Source: Rhodoferax sp.
GTDB taxonomy: Bacteria > Pseudomonadota > Gammaproteobacteria > Burkholderiales > Burkholderiaceae_C
Direction: 5' to 3'
Assembly: GCA_020048255.1 (NCBI GenBank)
Contig: JAIFMR010000025.1
Location: 1-14,710, forward strand
Length of the DNA stretch: 14,710 nt
Shown here: positions 1 to 7,659 of the stretch, piece by piece
Numbering within the stretch: position 1 is the stretch's first letter
Layout of the letters: the number at the start of each line of letters is the position of its first letter
The notes under the pieces: model-generated
What the model saw: only the letters and a program-made list of their open reading frames with translations
What the model was told of the DNA's origin: nothing
Database searches by the model: none
Position numbers and translations under genes: made by a program

Positions 1-1195
1 CCAGGTTGATCACCCGTCCGCCCTCGGCCATGTAGGCACACATGGGTGAGTTGGCTTCTTCCTTGTCAAGAATTTGCACCTGGTTCCAGCGGGCGGTCTG
101 GCTGAAAGCGGATTCACCCTTGACGCGCATCCACAAACCGCCGGCGGGACTCTCTAACATTTCAGCCAGACCACGTACCACCTGCTGGCCCAGTTCCTGG
201 GGTGAGTTTTTGGCCGACAGCGCGCGCGTAAATTTGAGCCACTCTTCACGGTAGTCGTAGCGGTAGCGGAAAAAATGCTTGCCCAAGAACACCCGCAACT
301 TGGCGCGCATGGTGCCCGACAAGGCCAGCATCACCAGCACAATCAGCGCAAACACCATCAAACCCAGTTGCAGCGCGCGCCCCCATTCACCGCCAAAGTA
401 GCGCACGTAGTAGCCCACGCCTGAAATAAAGATCAGATACAGGCCGGCAATCAACAGGGTGGCCGAATGGAAAGCCGCCTTGGGCGAAAGCTGGATCTTG
501 GCAATCCAGTCACTGCGCCGGGTACTGGAGAGCAGCAGCAACGGCACCATCAGGGCGTGCACGGCGCCGCGAATGCTCAAGGCGTCTTCATCCGGACGAT
601 TGAACAAAACCGCTTGCGAAAACAAATACAAGTCGAACAAAAAGGTACCGGCCAGGCCCAGCGTCAGGGGTTTGATGTTCCAGCGGGAGTCTTCTGTGGC
701 ATTGCGAAAAACTTGCTCCAGCAGCACCAAGGCAAATACCGGCATGGCCATGGCGCCAAACAACATCCAGCGCGCCGGGTCACCCCAGGCGGTCACGGCA
801 AAAGTTGCCAGGCCCAGTGCCAATAGCCCGGCAGCCACCAAGGCAATCGCCCAAAAGACCAGCCAGCCGGCGTTGCGCGCACTGGCCCGTGGCCCTTTGG
901 CGCGCATCAGGATCAGCAAAAAAGCGTACCAGCTGCCATACCGCACCTGGTCGGTCAGGCTGGCCCAGACAGCAAACGAGGGCTTCTGGGTGACCACCAG
1001 CAAGAGTTCCGAGCCGCCCCAGAGTGCGCTCAAGGCCGCAGCGGCCAACACCGCCACCTTGGACAACTCCTGTGGCCGGTGCAGGTAACCCATCTGGAGC
1101 AAACGCAGCGCAAACACTGCGTAAAAGGCGGCCGCCAAGGCACCGCTCCAGGCGGTGAGATCAGGATTCACCAACACGCCCAGCGGTGCCGGCAT
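1..1195 (-). CDS. prsK: XrtA/PEP-CTERM system histidine kinase PrsK, N-terminal part (runs off left edge)
   Basis: Membrane sensor kinase of the XrtA (exosortase A)/PEP-CTERM exopolysaccharide system; in known systems it acts with the sigma-54-dependent regulator PrsR. About 398 residues are present with no stop, beginning MPAPLGVLVNPDLTAW at the ATG at 1195. The first ~300 residues hold a series of hydrophobic segments, followed by the basic stretch KHFFRYRYDYREEWLKF, which I recognise as typical of PrsK just after the last membrane segment. A GAF-like sensor region then begins. The dimerisation and ATPase domains would lie beyond position 1, since full-length PrsK is around 690 residues. 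The gene starts 7 bases after the upstream glycosyltransferase stop, so the two are probably one operon. The ribosome-binding site is weak. Family assignment rests on recalled sequence features and gene context; the kinase domains themselves are not visible. Confidence 0.85.
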   Translation of the reverse strand, partial: MPAPLGVLVNPDLTAWSGALAAAFYAVFALRLLQMGYLHRPQELSKVAVLAAAALSALWGGSELLLVVTQKPSFAVWASLTDQVRYGSWYAFLLILMRAKGPRASARNAGWLVFWAIALVAAGLLALGLATFAVTAWGDPARWMLFGAMAMPVFALVLLEQVFRNATEDSRWNIKPLTLGLAGTFLFDLYLFSQAVLFNRPDEDALSIRGAVHALMVPLLLLSSTRRSDWIAKIQLSPKAAFHSATLLIAGLYLIFISGVGYYVRYFGGEWGRALQLGLMVFALIVLVMLALSGTMRAKLRVFLGKHFFRYRYDYREEWLKFTRALSAKNSPQELGQQVVRGLAEMLESPAGGLWMRVKGESAFSQTARWNQVQILDKEEANSPMCAYMAEGGRVINL

Positions 1196-1202
1196 GGTCA
1201 GC

Positions 1203-2573
1203 CTACTGCGCGCCTTTGCGCATCACTACCACGCCGATGGTCTCAAACATGATCACAATGTCCAGCAGCAGGGAGTGATTCTTGACGTAGTACAGGTCGT
1301 ACTGAAGTTTTTCGGCGGAGTCTTCCACCGAGGCCCCGTACTGGTAACGCACCTGCGCCCAACCGGTGACACCCGGCTTGACACTGTGACGCACGGCGTA
1401 GTACGGAATTTCCTGGGTGAGCTTGTCGACAAAGAACGGGCGCTCCGGCCGTGGCCCGACCATGCTCATGGAGCCGCCCAACACGCTGAAGAGTTGCGGC
1501 AACTCATCAATACGCACTTTGCGAATAAACCGGCCCACACGGGTGACCCGGTCATCCGAAGCGGAGGCCCAGCGCGGCTTGCCGTCTTTTTCGGCGTCTG
1601 TGCGCATACTGCGAAATTTGACAACATTGAACAGCCGACCGTTTTGCCCGACACGCTCTTGCAGGTACAGAATGGGGAACCCGTCCTCTATCAAAATGAA
1701 GACCACGGTGATGAGCATGATCGGCAGCGTCAGCACAATCAAAAACGTGGCGCAGACAATGTCAAAAATCCGTTTGACAAAAGCCCGAATCCAACCCGAG
1801 CCAAAACCATCACCAAAAATCAGCCACCCCGCGGACAAAGACTCAAGCCGAATTTGTCCCAGGGTTCGCTCGAAATGGGTGGCAATATCAACCACCCGAA
1901 CGCCCTGCAATTTGCAATCAAGCAGCTCGCGCAGTGGCATGCTGCCCCCACGGCGCTCGGTCAAGGCCACCACAATTTCGTCAACCTGTTGTTCGGTGAC
2001 GATGTCGGTCAGAGAATTGGTCATGGACAGCAGGCCCCAAGCCGACACCATGGCCTCTTGTTCGTTGGGGCCAGCGTAATAACCCACCAGGTCAATCGTC
2101 GGGTCTGATTTCAGCAGGGCCGTCCCGACCATCTTGGCGCGCGGACCGGTGCCAAAAACCAACACCCTCTGGCGCATCAGACTGCTGGGCGTGATGTAGG
2201 TCACGTACACACGCAAGGTCAATATCAAGGCAATCGCGGTGGTCAAAGACAATCCGAAGGACCTTGGATTGGCCACCTGCGTGGACAACAGAAAGATCAC
2301 TGGCAGCATACATAACAAGGCCAGCACAGCACGCGCACTGGTTTGGCCCAATGAGCGGTTGTGCACACGCTGGTAAAAACCCAGACTGGCACCGATGGTC
2401 AGCATGGACCCCGCCAAAACCAGAAAGGTGCTGGCGATCATCGGCCCCAACATGGCAGCTGAACCGCCCTGCAGCACTACTGTGGTGACCACAATCAAAA
2501 AAACCAGCACCAGATCCATGGCGATCTGAAACAAGGTTCTCTTGTGGAAATAGTGATTAAAAATTTTGATCAT
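1203..2573 (-). CDS. XrtA/PEP-CTERM-associated sugar transferase (TIGR03013-type initiating glycosyltransferase)
   Basis: Predicted polyprenyl-phosphate sugar-1-phosphate transferase that would start exopolysaccharide repeat-unit synthesis on the lipid carrier at the inner membrane. From the ATG at 2573 the protein is 456 residues beginning MIKIFNHYFHKRTLF. Four hydrophobic segments lie within residues ~16-128, then a nucleotide-binding-like fold starting RVLVFGTGPR (136), then the bacterial sugar transferase domain from KRIFD (267). That domain includes VKFRSMRTDAE (318), RKVRIDELPQL (351) and SMVGPRPERP (370). I chose ATG 2573 over a frame-open start 25 codons upstream because the added residues look non-coding and an AGAGGG motif lies just upstream of 2573. 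Length fits this family. The gene is followed after 7 bases by prsK, which supports the XrtA-locus assignment. The exact sugar cannot be told from sequence. Confidence 0.9.
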   Translation of the reverse strand: MIKIFNHYFHKRTLFQIAMDLVLVFLIVVTTVVLQGGSAAMLGPMIASTFLVLAGSMLTIGASLGFYQRVHNRSLGQTSARAVLALLCMLPVIFLLSTQVANPRSFGLSLTTAIALILTLRVYVTYITPSSLMRQRVLVFGTGPRAKMVGTALLKSDPTIDLVGYYAGPNEQEAMVSAWGLLSMTNSLTDIVTEQQVDEIVVALTERRGGSMPLRELLDCKLQGVRVVDIATHFERTLGQIRLESLSAGWLIFGDGFGSGWIRAFVKRIFDIVCATFLIVLTLPIMLITVVFILIEDGFPILYLQERVGQNGRLFNVVKFRSMRTDAEKDGKPRWASASDDRVTRVGRFIRKVRIDELPQLFSVLGGSMSMVGPRPERPFFVDKLTQEIPYYAVRHSVKPGVTGWAQVRYQYGASVEDSAEKLQYDLYYVKNHSLLLDIVIMFETIGVVVMRKGAQ

Positions 2574-2674
2574 AGAACCCTCTACCCCGTGAGATACCCG
2601 TGATGTCCACCGGCCCAATGAACCCAGCCAGGTACCCCGACCAAGCAAGCTGACATACAGACGGTATTCATCTA

Positions 2675-2690
2675 AGCAAACTTCATACCC
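2675..2690 (-). promoter_or_regulatory. Candidate sigma-54 (RpoN) promoter upstream of the sugar transferase-prsK operon
   Basis: Read on the minus strand the site is GGGTATGAAGTTTGCT. It has the invariant GG and GC doublets separated by 10 bases and a perfect TTGCT -12 element, but only about half of the TGGCAC -24 element. It lies about 100 bases before the ATG at 2573. PrsK-PrsR systems are known to work with RpoN, which makes a sigma-54 site plausible. GG-N10-GC alone is common by chance, so confidence is low. Confidence 0.3.
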
Positions 2691-2728
2691 CGCCTGAGGT
2701 CCGCGCTTTGAACTCGCATTATGACCAG

Positions 2729-2750
2729 AAAAAGCCGGGGTTTACCCGCC
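2729..2750 (-). terminator. Possible weak intrinsic terminator after the ligase-like gene
   Basis: On the minus strand, starting 14 bases past the ligase stop, GGCGGGTAAACCCCGGC is followed by TTTTT. CGGG pairs with CCCG around a 5-base loop, with one G-G mismatch and one more outer pair. Placement and the T-run fit a terminator, but the stem is short, so some read-through into the sugar transferase gene is likely. Confidence 0.35.
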
Positions 2751-2763
2751 AGTTTTTGGCCTT

Positions 2764-4782
2764 TCATGGGTCTCCGTGGGCAACTGTCGGCAGTTTTGGC
2801 CCTGCCGTGGCAAGCTCCAGCGCCACAAACAACAGCAAGAAGAACAAAAATGCGACGCGCGGCACATCCATCACACTGCTCACCAAACCCACCAGCAGCA
2901 CCGCCACCAGGGACGCCGCCAGGTAGGGTGCCAGCGTGTGTGCTCGGGTGGCACCGAAAACCAGCTGCCATAGCGCGTAAGCCAGCAGCAGCAGCAGCGC
3001 GATCAAATTCACCACGCCACGCTCGACCAGCACCTCTAGCAACAAATTGTCCAGATGCCAGGGCTCGAAATACGACTGTGCCGCAGGAAACCAGTGCGCC
3101 AGACCTTGAGAAAAATCGCCATTGCGCAACAAAGGTGGCTGACCCGGGCTGATGAGCAGCAGGTTACCCACGTCGGCTTGACCGGCCGCGTTGGCCACCG
3201 CCATGGAAAACATCTTGAGCCGGGGGGCATACCAAGGAGACAGCTTGAGCGCCGGCCCCTTGAACGCCACCTTGAGGGGCTGCCAAACCGGTTGACCCCC
3301 CACCATGACTGGGTTGACCCGCACAAAGGCCGCCTGGCAGTCGCGGTCATAAAGCAAATGCCGCTCACACAAAAACAGCTCCAGGTCGGTTTTTTGATCT
3401 ACCCGAACATCCAGACGCAGCAAAAATGGGCCACGCACGGACGAATCAACGCGCTGCGTCAGTTCATACGCGCCGGCCAACTGCGCGCGTGTTGGGGGGC
3501 CGAGCAGGGTGGCAAAGGTGGCGGGGCTGGAACCAACAACCTGTTCAACACCCCACTTGACATCACCAGAAAATTCCCCCTGGGGACCCTGCGCCGCGTA
3601 GTTGGCGGGCAAGCGGCCCAGGCCCTTGCCCAGCAGCCAATCAGCGGGGCTCTCCAGCAGGTCCACCCCCTGTTGCCAGTGCTCCATGCGGCTGGACAAA
3701 TCCTTTTCAGCACTGGCCAGACGCTCGGTCATGAAGGTGCCCCCCATCAACACGGCAGCCACCTCCAGCACCAGCGCGACAGACAACAACACCCCAGCGG
3801 GGGTACGCCACCCCCATGCCGCCCCATACTGGCGCAAACGCTGAACGGCACTCTGCGGATGCTTTTGGTGCTTCTGTAACCATAGCAAACTAGCCAGTAA
3901 CAGCAGGGGCAAAGCGATTGCCAGATACACACCGCGGGCAAAGGTGGTCAGGCAGGCGTACCCCACCAACAGCGCCACCACCGCCAGGCCAGCCCACACA
4001 CCGGGGCGCCGTGTCGCCAACAAGGCCCACACCACAAAAGGGGTGGTCATGACCAGGTAGGCGTCTATGGCCGCACCCCCGACATGCATCTCCCAAAACA
4101 GGGCCACCGTACGGTAATGCGCAGAAAAATCCACCGCGCCAGGAAAAGCCGCGCGCTCCCAGAGGGTCGCCAGCGCCACCAGGGTCAGCCCGGTGACAAC
4201 CCCCTTGGCCAGCAGCGCTGCTGCCACCGAAGTGGACGGCGTCAACTGCCCACGCAGCAAGGGGATGAACAACAGGGCAAAACCCAGACTCTTGAAAACC
4301 CGCCAGCTGTTCAACGCGTCGCCGTACCCGGCGAACCAGTCAAACCTGAACCCCCCAGCGTCGGCAACACCACGCGCCAGCGCCAGCGCCGTGCTGGTGG
4401 CCAGCAATACCAACAGGCCGTTTAAAAAAAGACTGCGCCTGAAGACAGCGTTTGAAAAATGACGGGGTGAACTCGGGGCATCCTGAGCGGCAACAGACAA
4501 CCAGGCCAGACGGGCATAAGCCCCCGCCAGTGTGCCCAACAACAACAGGTCAAACTCTTCAAAGACAAGCCAGCCCGACCAGGTCGAAAAGTTCAACAAG
4601 GGCAAAAGCGCAGGCACCACCCACCACCAAAGATGGGGCCACCAGACCACCAAGATGGTCCAAATACACAGCGCAGCCAAACTCGCCATGGGCGACAAGG
4701 GGTGATGCCAAGCCAGTGCCAAGCCGGCCAACAGGCACAGCGCGGCCGCAGCAGCCGCGAGAAAACGCGTGAAAGACGTCAA
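2764..4782 (-). CDS. O-antigen ligase/polymerase-like membrane protein (Wzy_C type) with a large inserted periplasmic module
   Basis: Likely joins or polymerises exopolysaccharide or glycan units on the periplasmic face of the inner membrane. With the proposed TTG start the protein is 672 residues with many hydrophobic segments. LTTFARGVYL (278-287) matches the signature of the Wzy_C/O-antigen ligase domain, and SSRMEHWQQGVDLL followed by GKGLGRLP (363-392) is the usual periplasmic continuation. The conserved H-x(3)-L-x(4)-E-x-G region normally follows soon after; here it appears as HLDNLLLEVLVERG (576-589), only after about 180 extra residues. That insert ends with LLRNGDFSQGLAHWF, resembling carbohydrate-binding beta-sandwich modules. 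More membrane segments follow to residue ~658. TTG 4782 gives a 4-base TTGA overlap with the upstream stop and keeps the first membrane segment; the open frame continues upstream to 4923 but would overlap the neighbour by 145 bases. Substrate is unknown. Confidence 0.8.
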   Translation of the reverse strand: MTSFTRFLAAAAAALCLLAGLALAWHHPLSPMASLAALCIWTILVVWWPHLWWWVVPALLPLLNFSTWSGWLVFEEFDLLLLGTLAGAYARLAWLSVAAQDAPSSPRHFSNAVFRRSLFLNGLLVLLATSTALALARGVADAGGFRFDWFAGYGDALNSWRVFKSLGFALLFIPLLRGQLTPSTSVAAALLAKGVVTGLTLVALATLWERAAFPGAVDFSAHYRTVALFWEMHVGGAAIDAYLVMTTPFVVWALLATRRPGVWAGLAVVALLVGYACLTTFARGVYLAIALPLLLLASLLWLQKHQKHPQSAVQRLRQYGAAWGWRTPAGVLLSVALVLEVAAVLMGGTFMTERLASAEKDLSSRMEHWQQGVDLLESPADWLLGKGLGRLPANYAAQGPQGEFSGDVKWGVEQVVGSSPATFATLLGPPTRAQLAGAYELTQRVDSSVRGPFLLRLDVRVDQKTDLELFLCERHLLYDRDCQAAFVRVNPVMVGGQPVWQPLKVAFKGPALKLSPWYAPRLKMFSMAVANAAGQADVGNLLLISPGQPPLLRNGDFSQGLAHWFPAAQSYFEPWHLDNLLLEVLVERGVVNLIALLLLLAYALWQLVFGATRAHTLAPYLAASLVAVLLVGLVSSVMDVPRVAFLFFLLLFVALELATAGPKLPTVAHGDP

Positions 4783-5180
4783 AAGAATGCCAACAACATC
4801 AGCAAAACACCATACGGAAAAGCCACGGTGGGCCGCATGGCGCTGCGCGCGTATTCCAGCAGCAGGCCGGCAAGGCCCGGTCGCTTGGCCAGCCACTGGG
4901 AATACAGTTGATACGGCTGGCACTGGGCCTGATCACCAAGCTTGAGGGCTTGCTCCAGCACCCCCAAGCGATCCGCCAAACGACCCTGCCAGGTTTTTAA
5001 CATGGCTTCTTGAAACCACAAAATCAACAAAAAGACACCCAGCAGCGTCGAGTCCAGCGCCACCATCAGACCCAAGGCAACCAGGCCCACGGCCAGCAAT
5101 TTAATGTGCAGCGCGCTTTTCTCATAAGCCTCGTGGTTGTTTTGCAGGGTGTTCCACTCCTGCGCTAAATGCTCATTCAT
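4779..5180 (-). CDS. Small membrane protein of unknown function (133 residues)
   Basis: I do not recognise the family. The protein begins MNEHLAQEWNTLQNNHEAYE, a hydrophilic and mostly helical-looking N-terminus. It has two close hydrophobic stretches at residues ~27-43 and 45-58, an amphipathic middle (~60-100) that could face the cytoplasm, and a hydrophobic C-terminal tail at 119-133 ending LLMLLAFF. The ATG at 5180 is supported by a GGAGG motif about 10 bases upstream and by an ATGA overlap with the stop of the broken hydratase gene. Its own stop overlaps the proposed TTG start of the ligase-like gene (TTGA). This implies translational coupling on both sides. Position next to the polysaccharide ligase hints at an envelope role, but that is inference only. 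Confidence 0.75.
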   Translation of the reverse strand: MNEHLAQEWNTLQNNHEAYEKSALHIKLLAVGLVALGLMVALDSTLLGVFLLILWFQEAMLKTWQGRLADRLGVLEQALKLGDQAQCQPYQLYSQWLAKRPGLAGLLLEYARSAMRPTVAFPYGVLLMLLAFF

Positions 5181-5946
5181 CGTGGCACATCCTCCATCCA
5201 GGCGGGCTTGCGCTTTTGCAAAAAGGATTGCACTCCCTCCTTGCCATCGGCGCTGGCGCGGATGCTGGCGATACCTTGCACGGTGTGGGCAATCAAGGTG
5301 GCGTCGATATTTTTGCCGGCCACATCGTGCAGCAAGGTTTTGCATTCCTTCACAGCGTTCGGGCTGGCGCTGACCAGCGCCTGGGTGATCTCGGCCAGCG
5401 TGGCATCGAGTTGCTCAGCGCTGACCACCGCGTGCACAAAACCAATGCGAAGCGCCTGCGCCGCATCAAAACGCTCAGCGGTCAAAAAGTAGCGGTGCGC
5501 CGCGCGTGCGCCCATGGCGCGAATCACATAGGGGCTGATGGTGGCGGGGTACAGGCCCAGCTTGACTTCGCTCAGGCAAAAGTTGGCGGCTTCCACACTG
5601 ACCGCCATGTCACACGCGGCCACCAGGCCCATGCCACCCGCATAGACATCGCCCTGGATCCGCGCCACGGTAGGCTTGGGGCAGGTAAAAATCACCCGCA
5701 GCATCTCGGCCAGCTGCGCAGCATCCGCCAGATTTTCAGCATGTGTGTAATCGGCCATGCGGCGCATCCAGTTCAGGTCGCCGCTAGCACAATGACGCGG
5801 ATTTGCGGGTCTTGGCCTAGTCGGGTGAAAGCTTGCGTGAGCTCCGCAATCACCTCGTCGTTGAAAGCGTTGCGGACCTCGGGGCGACTCAATGTGACAT
5901 TGGCCACCGCACCGGCTTCAATCTTCAATGTGCTCATGTCGGTCAT
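5177..5946 (-). pseudogene. liuC: Broken methylglutaconyl-CoA hydratase (enoyl-CoA hydratase family) with an internal out-of-frame deletion
   Basis: The intact enzyme hydrates 3-methylglutaconyl-CoA in leucine breakdown. The first part (ATG 5946) reads MTDMSTLKIEAGAVANVTLS and continues through RPEVRNAFNDEV to QIRVIVLAAT, then stops at TGA 5773-5775 after 57 residues. A second frame picks up at once as DLNWMRRMADYTHAENL and continues cleanly to the family-typical C-terminus ending AWMEDVPR. Normal members have about nine residues of the form xGxAFCAGA between VLAA and DLNW; here these are absent and the frame changes, consistent with a deletion of about 28 bases. That loop contributes to the oxyanion hole of the crotonase fold, so both fragments should be inactive. 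GDVYAGGMGLVAACD is intact. The gene lies 20 bases after liuB, which supports the assignment. A second possible start is ATG 5937. The undamaged remainder suggests a recent lesion or an assembly error. Confidence 0.85.
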
Positions 5947-5966
5947 CTTCCTCGGGCTTGTGTGAG

Positions 5967-7589
5967 TTACATCCTGAACAAACCAAACCGGGTATCTTCA
6001 ATGGGTGCGTTGCGGCTGGCACTCAAGCCCAGCGCCAGCACACGGCGGGTGTCGGCGGGGTCGATGATGCCATCGTCCCACAGGCGGGCGGTGGCAAAGT
6101 ACGGGTGACCCTGCTCCTCGTATTGGCGGCGTACTGGGGCTTTAAAGGCTTCCTCTTCTTCCATGCTCCATTGCCCACCCTTGCCCTCAATGCCATCGCG
6201 GCGCACCGTGGCCAGCACGCTGGCGGCCTGCTCGCCACCCATCACCGAAATACGGGCATTCGGCCACATCCACAAGAAACGCGGGCTGAAAGCGCGGCCG
6301 CACATACCGTAATTGCCCGCGCCAAAACTGCCACCAATGATGATGGTGAACTTGGGCACGGCGGCGGTGGCCACCGCGGTGACCATCTTGGCGCCGTTGC
6401 GGGCAATGCCTTCGTTCTCATATTTGCGCCCGACCATGAAGCCGGTGATGTTCTGCAAAAACACCAGCGGAATCTTGCGTTGGCAGCACAGCTCAATGAA
6501 GTGGGTGCCTTTCAAGGCCGATTCACTGAACAAAATGCCGTTGTTGGCGATGATGCCCACCGGCATGCCTTCAATGCGCGCGAAACCGCAGACCAGGGTG
6601 GTGCCAAAGCGTGACTTGAACTCATCAAAGTCTGAGTCGTCGACGATGCGGGCGATGATTTCACGCACGTCAAACGGTTTGCGGGTGTCCACCGGAATCA
6701 CACCATACAACTCTTCTGCTGCGTATTTAGGAGCTTTTGGCGCATGATCCGCCTGGGCTAGAGGCTTATTTTTATATAAATTCTTGACGGACTGCCGGGC
6801 CAACGCCAGCGCGTGCATGTCGTTTTGGGCCAGATGGTCCGCCACGCCGGACAGGCGCGTGTGCACGTCGCCACCGCCCAGGTCTTCGGCCGTGACCACC
6901 TCACCGGTGGCGGCTTTCACCAGCGGCGGGCCACCCAGAAAGATCGTGCCCTGGTTCTTGACGATGATGGCTTCGTCACTCATCGCCGGCACATAGGCAC
7001 CGCCTGCCGTGCAACTGCCCATGACCACGGCAATTTGGGCAATGCCTTGGGCGCTCATGGTGGCCTGGTTGAAGAAGATGCGGCCAAAGTGTTCGCGGTC
7101 GGGGAAGACTTCGTCCTGGTTCGGCAAATTGGCGCCACCCGAGTCCACCAGATAAATGCAGGGCAAGCGGTTTTGCTGCGCCACTTCTTGCGCGCGCAAA
7201 TGCTTCTTGACCGTCATGGGGTAATAGGTGCCGCCTTTGACCGTGGCGTCATTGCAGACAATCATGCAGTCCACGCCACTGACGCGCCCAATACCCGCCA
7301 CGATGCCGGCCCCGGGGGCGCTGTCGGTGCCATCGCGGTCCGGGTACATGCCCAAAGCCGCCAAGGGCGAGAGTTCCAGAAACGGCGTGCCGGGGTCCAG
7401 CAGCATTTGCACCCGGTCCCGCGGCAGTAGCTTGCCACGCGCTGTGTGTTTGGCGCGGGCAGCATCCCCACCACCCTGCTCCACTTGGGTCACTTTGGCG
7501 TTGAGATCATCGACCAAGCCGCGCATGGCGGTGGCGTTGACCTGAAAGTCACTTGAGCGGGGATTGAGTTTTGTCTCCAGAGCGGACAT
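5967..7589 (-). CDS. liuB: Methylcrotonoyl-CoA carboxylase, carboxyltransferase (beta) subunit
   Basis: Transfers carboxyl from biotin to 3-methylcrotonyl-CoA in leucine degradation, working in the cytoplasm with the biotin-carrying alpha subunit LiuD, which is not in this window. The protein is 540 residues, the usual length (about 535). The N-terminal carboxyltransferase half shows GGTYYPMTVKKHLRAQEVA, DSGGANLPNQ, GSCTAGGAYVPAMSDE and GTIFLGGPPLVKAATGE. The C-terminal half shows GFARIEGMPVGIIANNG, FLQNITGFMVG, GGSFGAGNYGMCGRAFSPRF and ISVMGGEQAASVL. The ATG at 7589 gives the normal MSALETKLNPRS start. Residues ~270-289 (KNLYKNKPLAQADHAPKAPK) lie between the halves and their DNA matches the repeat family found at two other places here. 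The broken liuC follows after 20 bases. Propionyl-CoA carboxylase is the main alternative, but the motifs fit MCC best. Confidence 0.93.
   Translation of the reverse strand: MSALETKLNPRSSDFQVNATAMRGLVDDLNAKVTQVEQGGGDAARAKHTARGKLLPRDRVQMLLDPGTPFLELSPLAALGMYPDRDGTDSAPGAGIVAGIGRVSGVDCMIVCNDATVKGGTYYPMTVKKHLRAQEVAQQNRLPCIYLVDSGGANLPNQDEVFPDREHFGRIFFNQATMSAQGIAQIAVVMGSCTAGGAYVPAMSDEAIIVKNQGTIFLGGPPLVKAATGEVVTAEDLGGGDVHTRLSGVADHLAQNDMHALALARQSVKNLYKNKPLAQADHAPKAPKYAAEELYGVIPVDTRKPFDVREIIARIVDDSDFDEFKSRFGTTLVCGFARIEGMPVGIIANNGILFSESALKGTHFIELCCQRKIPLVFLQNITGFMVGRKYENEGIARNGAKMVTAVATAAVPKFTIIIGGSFGAGNYGMCGRAFSPRFLWMWPNARISVMGGEQAASVLATVRRDGIEGKGGQWSMEEEEAFKAPVRRQYEEQGHPYFATARLWDDGIIDPADTRRVLALGLSASRNAPIEDTRFGLFRM
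6730..6779 (-). repeat. Copy of the ~51-base AGCTAT-type repeat inside the liuB coding region
   Basis: On the minus strand this stretch runs TTATATAAAAATAAGCCTC ... GCGCCAAAAGCT. Against the copy at 12260-12310 I count 23 of 34 identical bases, without gaps, from GCCTC to AGCT, plus a similar A-rich left part. It is read in frame as liuB residues ~271-287, in a poorly conserved linker, and is much more AT-rich than the surrounding gene. It lacks the final AGCTAT (it has AGCTCC). Confidence 0.55.
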
Positions 7590-7659
7590 GGCATTCTTTC
7601 AGTGGGTCAAACAATTCGTCGTCGAAAAGGAGCATTGTGCACAGACCCAGGCGTACCGG

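Noticed and set aside
1155..2108. Plus-strand open frame opposite the sugar transferase gene
   Set aside because: Its translation is low-complexity and hydrophilic, without domains, and the minus strand carries an unmistakable sugar transferase domain.
2651..2666. Another TTGCT-like stretch (TGTATG TCAGC TTGCT on the minus strand) as a second sigma-54 site
   Set aside because: The -24 GG doublet is absent, so it does not meet the basic requirement.
3055..3879. Plus-strand open frame opposite the ligase-like gene
   Set aside because: No motif or ribosome-binding site was seen; explained by the codon bias of the minus-strand gene.
5216..5965. Plus-strand open frame spanning the broken hydratase gene
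   Set aside because: The minus strand shows family-level hydratase sequence on both sides of the lesion, so the plus frame is a shadow.
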